A stretch of 64,000 nucleotides of DNA from Clostridiales bacterium (GTDB lineage Bacteria; Bacillota; Clostridia; Lachnospirales; Lachnospiraceae): contig JAAYPT010000053.1 of NCBI GenBank assembly GCA_012519695.1, forward strand, positions 1-64,000, read 5' to 3'. Of this stretch, positions 8,123 through 15,933 are shown one piece after another. The translations under genes were made by a program, and so were the position numbers. The first letter of the stretch is position 1. Every line of letters begins with the position of its first letter. A model generated the notes under the pieces. It searched no databases. It was not told the DNA's origin and saw only the letters and a list, made by a program, of their open reading frames with translations.

Positions 8123-9900
8123 AAAAACTAATACATTTCTTTAAAAGTGTGTGGAGTGTATCTCCGGGATATATTTTTCTTTTGGTAATCTCAGCACTGA
8201 CAGATGGAGCAAAATTATTTTTGAATGTAATACTGCCAAAATATCTGGTAGATGAATTATTGGGAAACAGAGATGTACATACCTTATGTTTCTTTGCAAT
8301 TTTAATCGTTGCAAATAACGTAGGAATGACTTTATTAGCCAATACCTGGAAATGTTTGATGGCAAAAAAAGAAACTTATGTGAAATACAGCATGAACAAA
8401 GTAATGGCAGAAAAAATTATGAACTTGGAATATTCTTACCTGGAAGATCCGTATTATCTAGATTTAAAGGAAAGAGCAGTATTTGCCATTGATAATCAGA
8501 ATGCCATTGCCATGTTGATTCAGAGTTTCTCAGAGACATTTAGCGGATTTGTAACGCTGATTGGTTTGATAGCAATTATGGCAACTCTTGGACCTGTATT
8601 ACTTATTATTCTTGCAATTGGAATTGTAGCAATGCTTTTGATTTCTTCCGGACTTTCTAAGTATTATGTAAAAATGACACAGGAATTGATCCCCATTAAC
8701 CGCAGATTTGGTTATTATCTGAATCTTGCATGGGATAAGCCATGTCAAAAGGATATCAGACTTTATGATATGGAAAACATGATGGAAGAACGATTGCGTG
8801 GATATACCGATGAGACTTGTGACTTATTTGAAAAAATATTCAAAAAAATGGGTTCTACTTCCGGTGGATTAAGTGTTATCAACGATGCAATAGCAGCCAT
8901 TTGTTATGCTTATGTGGGAATAAGAACCATTTCTACCACATTTGGACCAAAGATTTCCATTGGTTCTCTTACCATGTATGTGTCTGCGGCAATTAACTTT
9001 TCTACCTCTGTCATGGCATTTGGACAAAGTGTGATTAGTACCATGCAGCACCTTTCCTTTTTAGATCCATATATGGAATTTATGTCTCTTGAAGAAGAAA
9101 CTATGGACAAGGGAAAAGAGAAGTTTGAAGGACCGGTAGAAACCATTGAATTTGAGCATGTAACTTTTACCTATCCAAAAGCAGAAAAGCCGGTACTTCA
9201 TGATATTTCTTTTTCTGTAAAGCGGGGAGAGAAGATTTCCATTGTGGGATTAAACGGTGCCGGAAAGTCTACCTTGGTAAAACTTATTTGTCGTATGTAT
9301 CAGGCAGACAGCGGAGTTATTCGCATCAACGGAAAAAATATTTACGATTACGATTATCTGTCTTATATGAAGTGTATTGCAGCAGTTTTTCAAGATTATC
9401 GCTTATTTAACTTTACCATCGCAGAGAATATTTCCTGCCAGGAAAAGAATGCAGATTTGGAGAAAATCAATCATCTCATTGATGAAGTAGGATTACGTCA
9501 GAAAATAGATAACTTAAAAGACGGTGTGCAAAGTCGTTTTGGAAAAGAATACGATGAGAATGGTATTGAAATGTCAGGCGGAGAAGGACAAAAGATTGCT
9601 ATTGCAAGAGCTTTGTATAAGGAATCGTCCTTAGTTATCTTAGATGAGCCTGCCAGTGCCTTAGACCCAATTGCAGAGGCAGAAATCTATGAGAAATTTA
9701 ACAATTTAGTAGAAGATAAGACGGCAATTTATATTTCCCACCGTATGTCATCCTCTATATTCTGTGATAAGATATTGATTATTGACGGTGGAACAGTAGC
9801 GGACTTTGATACACACGAAAATCTGATGAAGAAAACAGAAAGCCTGTATTATAAGCTATTCCATTCACAGGCAGAAAATTATAAGTTAGAAGAAGCGTAA
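8119..9900 (+). CDS. ABC transporter, fused permease and ATPase (partner)
   Basis: Product of 593 residues. An N-terminal membrane domain of about six segments is followed by an ATPase with Walker A GLNGAGKST near residue 376, signature MSGGEGQK near 484, Walker B LVILDEPASALD near 505 and H-loop ISHRMSS. Both proteins of the pair keep the Walker and signature residues, and both have a Glu after the Walker B Asp, so two active ATP sites are expected rather than one degenerate site. The four-base overlap with the upstream gene supports a heterodimer. It is the last gene of the sigma factor operon and ends at a strong bidirectional terminator. Confidence 0.9.
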   Translation: MKKLIHFFKSVWSVSPGYIFLLVISALTDGAKLFLNVILPKYLVDELLGNRDVHTLCFFAILIVANNVGMTLLANTWKCLMAKKETYVKYSMNKVMAEKIMNLEYSYLEDPYYLDLKERAVFAIDNQNAIAMLIQSFSETFSGFVTLIGLIAIMATLGPVLLIILAIGIVAMLLISSGLSKYYVKMTQELIPINRRFGYYLNLAWDKPCQKDIRLYDMENMMEERLRGYTDETCDLFEKIFKKMGSTSGGLSVINDAIAAICYAYVGIRTISTTFGPKISIGSLTMYVSAAINFSTSVMAFGQSVISTMQHLSFLDPYMEFMSLEEETMDKGKEKFEGPVETIEFEHVTFTYPKAEKPVLHDISFSVKRGEKISIVGLNGAGKSTLVKLICRMYQADSGVIRINGKNIYDYDYLSYMKCIAAVFQDYRLFNFTIAENISCQEKNADLEKINHLIDEVGLRQKIDNLKDGVQSRFGKEYDENGIEMSGGEGQKIAIARALYKESSLVILDEPASALDPIAEAEIYEKFNNLVEDKTAIYISHRMSSSIFCDKILIIDGGTVADFDTHENLMKKTESLYYKLFHSQAENYKLEEA

Positions 9901-9933
9901 TTGTTAACAGCATAGTATAATTTTTAGAATAGA

Positions 9934-9985
9934 AAAGGGCGGTAGTATTTCGGAATATTTCGGAAATACTACCGCCCTTTGGGGT
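9934..9985. terminator. Bidirectional terminator between ABC operon and htpG
   Basis: A perfect 18-bp stem: AAAGGGCGGTAGTATTTC at 9934-9951 pairs with its complement at 9963-9980, with an 11-base loop. T-rich sequence follows on the plus strand, and A-rich sequence precedes it, so it can serve both converging genes. Confidence 0.9.
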
Positions 9986-12046
9986 TTATTTTGCTAACAG
10001 CATCATAATTTCATTGCTTCGTGCAATGAATTTTGCCATAGCATCTGGAGCTAATGGCTGGTTGCCTAACAGAGCTAAGTCATAAAGCTGTTCACAGAAC
10101 ATAGGAACATGTTCGGAATCCTTATGCTCTAAGATGTATTTTACTAAGTCATTATTGGCATTTAAGACTAATGTGCAATCATTAGCACCGAAGTCCATAC
10201 CTGCCATACCGTACATTTTCATCATATCCTGCATACGACGACCTTCTTCAGAAAGAGTGATGACAGAAGAGATAGAAGCATTCTTCAGTTTTTCTACAGA
10301 AATCTTTAAGTTATCATTCTGTAATGCCTTATGGAAGGTTTCGGTTAAGGTTTCGTTTGCTTCTTTTAATTCATCTTCGGAAGTTTCCTCTTTCATAGAG
10401 TCTGTTACATCAGCATCAATACGAACAAACTTAATCTTTTCATTTCTACGCTCTAACTGTGTAATGAAAGAAGTATCAATGTTGTGGTCTAAGATAACAG
10501 CGTCCATACCTTGTTCCTTGAACATATTGATGTACTGTCCCTGCTGTTTGGTATCTGTTACATAGTAGATAGGTTTTCTGGTATCTTTTTCTTCTGCATT
10601 TTCATTTGATTCCGTGTTTGTATTTTCAGCATCTTTGTTCTCACTGTCTTTATTTTCGGTATCTTCTTCTACCTTCAAGCACTCTGGAAGAGTAAGGTAT
10701 TTATTATCTAAGTTTTTGAAAAGAATGTAGTCATTCATCTTGTCGCAGAATTTTTCATCTTTTAAGCAACCAAACTTGATGAATGGGCTGATGTCATCCC
10801 AGTATTTCTCATAAGTTTCTTTTTCTGTTTTGCACATACCGGTCAGTTTGTCAGCAACTTTCTTGGTAATGTAATCAGAAATTTTCTTTACGAATCCATC
10901 ATTCTGCAAAGCACTTCTGGATACATTCAAAGGTAAGTCAGGGCAGTCAATGACACCTTTTAACAACATTAAGAATTCCGGAATAACTTCCTTGATGTTA
11001 TCGGCAATAAATACCTGATTGTTATATAACTTAATAGTTCCCTCAATAGAATCGTACTCTGTATTGATTTTCGGGAAGTATAAGATACCTTTTAAGTTAA
11101 ATGGATAGTCCATATTTAAATGAATCCAGAACAAAGGCTCTTTGTAATCCTGAAATACCTTACGATAGAATGCCTTGTAGTCATCATCGCTACATTCATT
11201 TGGATGTTTTGTCCAAAGTGGAGTAGTATCGTTCAAGGCAACCGGGCGTTTCAAGATTTTCGCCTTTTCCTGACGAGGAGAAACTTCTACCTGTTCTTTG
11301 GTTCCGTCTTCCTTTTCTTTTTCTTCGTATTTTGCTTCTTCTACAATATTTTCAATTACAGTATCTTTTTCAGTTACCTGATCGGCAGGAATGGTTTCAT
11401 ATTCCGGTTCTGCATTTCCTTTCTTTAAAAAGATTGGGGTAGGCATGAAAGAGCAGTATTTTTCAATGACTTCTCTTGCACGATACTCATTGGCAAATTC
11501 CAGACAATCTTCATTTAAGAAAAGAGTTATGGTAGTACCAACGGTATCTTTGTTACCATCCTGCATATCAAATTCCGTACCGCCGTCACATTCCCAGTGA
11601 ACAGGAGTAGCGTCTTTCTTATAAGAAAGAGTGTCAATGTGTACTTCGTCAGCTACCATAAAAGCAGAGTAGAATCCCAATCCAAAATGACCGATAATCT
11701 GTTCATCGCTTGCTTTGTCCTTATATTTTTCCAGGAAATCAGTTGCTCCGGAAAATGCAATCTGGTTGATATATTCTTCTACTTCATCAGCAGTCATACC
11801 AATACCATTATCTACGAATTTTAACGTTTTTTCCTCTGGATTTACCAATACCTGAATCTTAGGTTCATAGTCCTGAGGAAGTTCGTATTCGCCCATCATA
11901 TCCAGTTTCTTTAATTTAGTGATAGCATCGCAACCGTTTGAAATCAATTCACGGTAGAAAATGTCGTGGTCAGAATACAACCATTTTTTTATAATAGGAA
12001 AAATATTGTCACTGTTAATGGAAAGGCTTCCATGTTTGTTACTCAT
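9986..12046 (-). CDS. htpG: Molecular chaperone HtpG (Hsp90)
   Basis: Product of 686 residues, about 60 longer than Escherichia coli HtpG. The N-terminal ATPase shows ELISNGCDAITKL and the GHFGLGFYSAFMVAD lid region. The middle domain has the catalytic Arg in LNVSRSALQND. Two charged insertions explain the extra length: about residues 219-267 (Glu/Lys-rich, between N and middle domains) and about 455-490 (Asn/Glu-rich). The start has AAAGGAG upstream on the minus strand. A sigma-A promoter and a perfect CIRCE operator lie upstream, so HrcA control is predicted; hrcA itself is in this window at 50010. It folds proteins in the cytoplasm under stress. Confidence 0.95.
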   Translation of the reverse strand: MSNKHGSLSINSDNIFPIIKKWLYSDHDIFYRELISNGCDAITKLKKLDMMGEYELPQDYEPKIQVLVNPEEKTLKFVDNGIGMTADEVEEYINQIAFSGATDFLEKYKDKASDEQIIGHFGLGFYSAFMVADEVHIDTLSYKKDATPVHWECDGGTEFDMQDGNKDTVGTTITLFLNEDCLEFANEYRAREVIEKYCSFMPTPIFLKKGNAEPEYETIPADQVTEKDTVIENIVEEAKYEEKEKEDGTKEQVEVSPRQEKAKILKRPVALNDTTPLWTKHPNECSDDDYKAFYRKVFQDYKEPLFWIHLNMDYPFNLKGILYFPKINTEYDSIEGTIKLYNNQVFIADNIKEVIPEFLMLLKGVIDCPDLPLNVSRSALQNDGFVKKISDYITKKVADKLTGMCKTEKETYEKYWDDISPFIKFGCLKDEKFCDKMNDYILFKNLDNKYLTLPECLKVEEDTENKDSENKDAENTNTESNENAEEKDTRKPIYYVTDTKQQGQYINMFKEQGMDAVILDHNIDTSFITQLERRNEKIKFVRIDADVTDSMKEETSEDELKEANETLTETFHKALQNDNLKISVEKLKNASISSVITLSEEGRRMQDMMKMYGMAGMDFGANDCTLVLNANNDLVKYILEHKDSEHVPMFCEQLYDLALLGNQPLAPDAMAKFIARSNEIMMLLAK

Positions 12047-12152
12047 TTGTCAACACTCCTTTGGGTTAATTGTTTTTTTTGGTTATGCTTATTACGATTT
12101 ACAGAGTTTCCACGAACTAAAAATAACTATAAATCATAACTCTCTGAAAAAA

Positions 12153-12181
12153 ATTGTAATACTGCATTATGTAAAAGTCAA
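12153..12181 (-). promoter_or_regulatory. htpG sigma-A promoter
   Basis: On the minus strand, -35 TTGACT (12181-12176), a 17-base spacer and -10 TACAAT (12158-12153). It lies about 107 bases upstream of the htpG start codon. The CIRCE operator ends seven bases upstream of the -35. Confidence 0.8.
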
Positions 12182-12188
12182 TAGAAAA

Positions 12189-12215
12189 TTAGCACTCTTT
12201 TGCGATGAGTGCTAA
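12189..12215. promoter_or_regulatory. CIRCE operator (HrcA binding site) for htpG
   Basis: Exact CIRCE consensus: TTAGCACTC (12189-12197), nine-base spacer, GAGTGCTAA (12207-12215). HrcA represses at such sites. Its position upstream of the htpG -35 rather than downstream of the start point is uncommon. It is also about 70 bases upstream of the divergent MATE promoter. Confidence 0.95.
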
Positions 12216-12284
12216 CAAAATGGCGGAAAGCCAGGAAACTAGCGGGATTATGAAATTATTAAAAGTTTATAAAGTGGAAAAGAG

Positions 12285-12313
12285 TTGACCGAAAAGCGTT
12301 GAGATAGTAAAAT
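12285..12313 (+). promoter_or_regulatory. Sigma-A promoter of the MATE operon
   Basis: -35 TTGACC (12285-12290), 17-base spacer, -10 TAAAAT (12308-12313), about 48 bases before the MATE start codon. With the htpG promoter and CIRCE it accounts for the 314-base divergent intergenic region 12047-12360. Confidence 0.75.
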
Positions 12314-12360
12314 AAGAAACGGTTGGTTAGAGTTAGAAAGAGAGGCAGAAAGAGGAGAAA

Positions 12361-13707
12361 ATGGAAAATCAGTTAAAAGGAAGTATGGTAACAGGTAATC
12401 CAACAAAGGCATTAATCGCATTTACACTGCCAATGGTAGGAGGAAATCTGTTTCAGCAGTTTTATAATATTGTAGATTCAATTATTGTAGGAAATGTAGT
12501 AGGGGAGGATGCGTTAGCGGCAGTTGGAGCATCTACGGCAATTACCATGTTATTTGTTATGGTAGCTATTGGAACAGGAATCGGGTGTTCGGTTGTGGTT
12601 TCCCAGTTGTTTGGTGCAAATCAACTTGCCAAGATGAAAACAGCTATTTCAACAGCCCTATTATCCATTCTTGGATTTAGTATTTTGTTAAGTATTCTGG
12701 GAATGGCAATTAACAAAGGGATATTAAGACTGATGGGAACACCGGATAATATCTTCACGGAGGCATCGGCATATTTACAGATTTATTTTTACGGTTTTGT
12801 ATTCTTGTTCTTGTATAATGCATTTTCCGCTATTTTTAATGCATTGGGAGATTCCACAAAGCCACTGTTGTTTTTAATGTTTTCTTCTATATTAAATATC
12901 GGATTAGATTTATTTTTTGTAGCGAAACTTCACATGGGAGTTGCAGGAGCTGCTTGGGCAACCTTGATTTCACAGGCAATTTCAGCAGTACTTTCCTTTG
13001 GATTTCTAATGCGTAAGTTAAAAGGAATAGAGACAGAGTACTTTGCAAAGTATGATGTTGGTATGTTAAAACGTATGGTAACAGTAGCAATTCCTACCAT
13101 TGTTCAGCAGTCTATTGTGTCTGTGGGAATGCTTTTAATACAGTCTGTGGTAAATCGCTTTGGTTCTACTTTTATTGCAGGCTATACGGCAGCAGTTAAG
13201 ATTGATGGGATTGCCATTACACCAATGGTAGCAGTTGGAAATGCAGCATCTACCTATGTGGCACAAAACATGGGAGCAAGAAAACCGGAAAGAATCAGTC
13301 AGGGGTACCGAATTTGCCTTACCATGGCAGCAGGAATCGGACTTTTTATCGCAGTAGTATTGCATTTTGCAGGTGAAGAGGTTGTTGGATTATTTATGGA
13401 TTCTGCTAACAGTGCAGGAGCAATTTCTATTGGAGCAGAATACTTGAGTATTGTTTCGCTATTCTATTTCATTATGGGAATTATGAATGTAAGCAGTGGA
13501 ATACTGCGTGGGGCAGCAGATATGAAGTGGTTTCTGGCATGCAGTCTGTGTAATCTGGCTACCCGTGTGGTTCTGTCCTATGCGTTGGCTGGAATAACAG
13601 CAGGAAAAATTATTATGTGGGCAAATCCAATCGGATGGTCTGTAGGATTGATAATAGCAGTATTCCGTTACTTCCAGGGGGGCTGGAAAAAGAGAGTGCT
13701 GATATAG
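12361..13707 (+). CDS. MATE family efflux transporter
   Basis: Product of 448 residues with about 12 membrane segments in two six-helix halves, the normal architecture of MATE exporters. The first half shows the family pattern ALIAFTLPMVGGNLFQQFYN then IVDSIIVGNVVGEDALAAVG, and the second half repeats it (TVAIPTIVQQSIVSVGMLLI). AGAGGAG precedes the ATG. It exports cationic drugs or metabolites by sodium or proton antiport; the substrate is not predictable. It is the first gene after a good promoter and precedes a phosphatidyltransferase gene by 58 bases. Confidence 0.92.
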   Translation: MENQLKGSMVTGNPTKALIAFTLPMVGGNLFQQFYNIVDSIIVGNVVGEDALAAVGASTAITMLFVMVAIGTGIGCSVVVSQLFGANQLAKMKTAISTALLSILGFSILLSILGMAINKGILRLMGTPDNIFTEASAYLQIYFYGFVFLFLYNAFSAIFNALGDSTKPLLFLMFSSILNIGLDLFFVAKLHMGVAGAAWATLISQAISAVLSFGFLMRKLKGIETEYFAKYDVGMLKRMVTVAIPTIVQQSIVSVGMLLIQSVVNRFGSTFIAGYTAAVKIDGIAITPMVAVGNAASTYVAQNMGARKPERISQGYRICLTMAAGIGLFIAVVLHFAGEEVVGLFMDSANSAGAISIGAEYLSIVSLFYFIMGIMNVSSGILRGAADMKWFLACSLCNLATRVVLSYALAGITAGKIIMWANPIGWSVGLIIAVFRYFQGGWKKRVLI

Positions 13708-13765
13708 AAAAAGTTGGTATGGAAAATCGTTATAGTAAAGTGATTCACACAGGAGGTTTGAAAAC

Positions 13766-14347
13766 ATGAAGGAAAAGGACAATTCTAAAAAGATAATAAC
13801 TATTCCAAATGTGTTAAGTTTATTTCGGTTGATATTAGCAGTTGTTTTTCTGGTAGTATATTTACAGGCAAAAGACCAACAGGGATATTATATTGCATTT
13901 GGTATTCTGGTATTATCGGCAATTACAGATGTAATAGATGGAAAAATAGCCAGACATTTTCATATGGTAAGTGATTTTGGTAAGATTTTAGATCCCTTTG
14001 CAGACAAGCTGACACAGGGATTCGTTATGCTGGCATTAGTTAGCAGATATCCGGCGATGGTAATAGAAGTGGGAATTTTTGTAATGAAGGAAGCTTACAT
14101 GTCTTTCATGGGACTTAAGGTCATAAGTACAACCGGAAAAAATAATGGGGCGTTGTGGTTTGGAAAATTAAATACAGTGATTTTATATGGAACATCTATG
14201 ATATTGATTTTGTTCTATAACATCCCGGTTGTGTTAGCAAATATTTTAATTGGTGTATGTTGTGTTTCTATTTTGTTTTGCTTTTATAAATACCATAGGG
14301 AGTTTTTACGAATCTTAGCAGAACATGCAAAAAATAAAGCACAGTAA
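13766..14347 (+). CDS. CDP-alcohol phosphatidyltransferase, PgsA-like
   Basis: Product of 193 residues, the usual size for PgsA. The CDP-alcohol signature is complete: Asp55, Asp58, Gly59, Ala62, Arg63, Gly72, Asp76 and Asp80 (TDVIDGKIAR then FGKILDPFADK). Four or five further membrane helices follow. It probably transfers phosphatidyl from CDP-diacylglycerol to glycerol-3-phosphate in the membrane, the first step to phosphatidylglycerol; another alcohol acceptor is possible because family members are hard to separate by motif. AGGAGG lies seven bases before the ATG. Gene spacing suggests cotranscription with the genes on either side. Confidence 0.82.
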   Translation: MKEKDNSKKIITIPNVLSLFRLILAVVFLVVYLQAKDQQGYYIAFGILVLSAITDVIDGKIARHFHMVSDFGKILDPFADKLTQGFVMLALVSRYPAMVIEVGIFVMKEAYMSFMGLKVISTTGKNNGALWFGKLNTVILYGTSMILILFYNIPVVLANILIGVCCVSILFCFYKYHREFLRILAEHAKNKAQ

Positions 14348-14358
14348 GGAGAAAAGGT

Positions 14359-15345
14359 ATGGGAAAAACGATTAATTGGGCAATCTTAGGAACCGGTGTA
14401 GTAGCAAATGAAATGGCACAGGCTTTGAAAAATGCAGGAAAAAAAGTGTATGCAGTAGGAAATAGAACGCATGAAAAAGCCATAGCATTTGCAGAAAAGT
14501 ATGGAATTGAAAAAGTATATGATGATTTTCATGAGATGTTTTCCGATGAGGAAGTAGATGTAATCTATATTACGACACCACATAATACACATATAGATTT
14601 TATGACAGAAGCACTTTCTCATGGAAAGCATATATTATGTGAAAAAGCCATTACGTTAAATCGTGAGGAATTAGAAAAGGCAGAAAAACTTGCAAAAGAA
14701 AAGCAGGTAGTGCTTGCAGAAGCCATGACTATATATCATATGCCACTTCACAAAAAGCTGCGTAAAATGGTAGCAGATGGTACGATTGGTGATGTGGAAA
14801 TGATTCAGATTAACTTTGGAAGCTTCAAGGAATATAATATGGAAAATCGTTTCTTTAACCCAAATCTTGCAGGAGGTGCTTTGTTAGATATTGGTGTGTA
14901 TGCCATATCTTTAGCAAGATGCTATTTAAAATCCAAGCCTAGTAAGGTGATTTCCATGATGAGAAAAGCACCGAGTGGTGTAGATGAAATGTCCGGTATT
15001 GTAATGCAGAATGATGAAGGACAGATGGTAGTAATTTCCTTATCCTTACACACAAAGCAGCCAAAGCGTTGTAACATATGCGGAGAAAAAGGCTATATTG
15101 AAATATATGATTATCCAAGAGCAGAAGAGGCTAAGATTGTTTATACAGAAAGTGGAGCGGTTGAAACCATAAAAGAGGGAGAAATGAGCCGTGCACTTCA
15201 GTATGAAATGGAGGATATGGAAAAGGCAATTACAGGAAATGACGAAGATATTTTGCTGAACTATACAAGGGATGTCATGGAGCTTATGACAGATTTGCGA
15301 AAAGAATGGGAGATGTATTATCCAGAAGAATTACAGGAAAAATAG
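14359..15345 (+). CDS. Gfo/Idh/MocA family oxidoreductase
   Basis: Product of 328 residues. A Rossmann fold begins at the N-terminus (GTGVVANEMAQAL), followed by the family-typical TTPHNTHIDF and the EKAI motif (HILCEKAITLNREE), whose Lys is the usual catalytic residue. The C-terminal alpha/beta domain includes GGALLDIGVYAI with the conserved Asp and Tyr. It is a cytoplasmic NAD(P)-dependent dehydrogenase, probably acting on a sugar or trans-dihydrodiol-like substrate. It starts 11 bases after the phosphatidyltransferase with AAGGAG before the ATG and ends at a terminator. Confidence 0.88.
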   Translation: MGKTINWAILGTGVVANEMAQALKNAGKKVYAVGNRTHEKAIAFAEKYGIEKVYDDFHEMFSDEEVDVIYITTPHNTHIDFMTEALSHGKHILCEKAITLNREELEKAEKLAKEKQVVLAEAMTIYHMPLHKKLRKMVADGTIGDVEMIQINFGSFKEYNMENRFFNPNLAGGALLDIGVYAISLARCYLKSKPSKVISMMRKAPSGVDEMSGIVMQNDEGQMVVISLSLHTKQPKRCNICGEKGYIEIYDYPRAEEAKIVYTESGAVETIKEGEMSRALQYEMEDMEKAITGNDEDILLNYTRDVMELMTDLRKEWEMYYPEELQEK

Positions 15346-15357
15346 AAGAGAAGAAGG

Positions 15358-15412
15358 AATGTGGCTATCGGACTGAGTGATGATTTTCATTGGTGCGATA
15401 GCCACATTTGTT
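15358..15412 (+). terminator. Terminator hairpin
   Basis: AATGTGGCTATCG (15358-15370) pairs perfectly with CGATAGCCACATT (15396-15408), 25-base loop, then TTGTTAT. It ends the MATE operon. The T-run is weak but the stem is strong. Confidence 0.65.
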
Positions 15413-15454
15413 ATATTAAATGCAAAGTATTCAGTTTGATTTACATGTGCAAAC

Positions 15455-15850
15455 TTATAAATCTAGCATATATAGAAAACTGTTTCTATCAGGATAGACA
15501 TATGAAATCGGCAAATCTATAGTGTCAATTTTACGAAATCCGGCATTTTCGTAGAACCTGTGTGCTGCATGAGCAACGGAAGGGGTATCCAAAATGATGT
15601 GCTCTACATTTGCTGCTTTAGCAAATGCAATCAGTTTCCGGTATAAAGCCAGCCCTACTTTTTGTGAACGAGTTTCTATTTGCATGGGAAAAACCTCCAC
15701 AATTTTCAATTATTGCTACTTGCATTTTACAGTTTGTAATATACTCCTGTCAAAAAAGTAGTTTTGTTCTTCCAAGTCTGGATGGAAGATTGATAAGTAG
15801 AAAACAATGGAAGATATAGGAAAAAAACTAGGAAAACCTTATAATTAGAA
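15455..15850 (-). pseudogene. Broken GNAT acetyltransferase
   Basis: The minus-strand frame 15709-15455 (84 codons from a TTG) gives the C-terminal half of a GNAT fold: SQKVGLALYRKLIAFAKAAN is the acetyl-CoA loop and helix, and HRFYENAGFRKIDT is motif B. An in-frame stop lies directly before the TTG. Further upstream, other frames give plausible N-terminal pieces (EEQNYFFDRS; VAIIENCGG), so at least one frameshift separates them. A working enzyme would need about 150 residues. The outer boundary at 15850 is approximate. Confidence 0.7.
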
Positions 15851-15870
15851 TAAATGAGATATTTGTCAAC

Positions 15871-15898
15871 TTGATTACATGAGACATTTGTATATAAT
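15871..15898 (+). promoter_or_regulatory. Sigma-A promoter of the LuxR/surface-protein pair
   Basis: -35 TTGATT (15871-15876), 16-base spacer and a consensus -10 TATAAT (15893-15898), 36 bases before the proposed start at 15934. Confidence 0.65.
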
Positions 15899-15933
15899 AA
15901 AAATAAGATTTCTTAATGGGAGAGAAGAAACAA

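Noticed and set aside
10134-10565. Plus-strand ORFs inside htpG and inside the activase gene
   Set aside because: They are antisense shadows of well-supported genes with no ribosome sites and no recognisable products.
15625-15819. Plus-strand 64-codon ORF over the broken GNAT gene
   Set aside because: Its product has no recognisable features and it lies opposite a clear GNAT remnant on the other strand.
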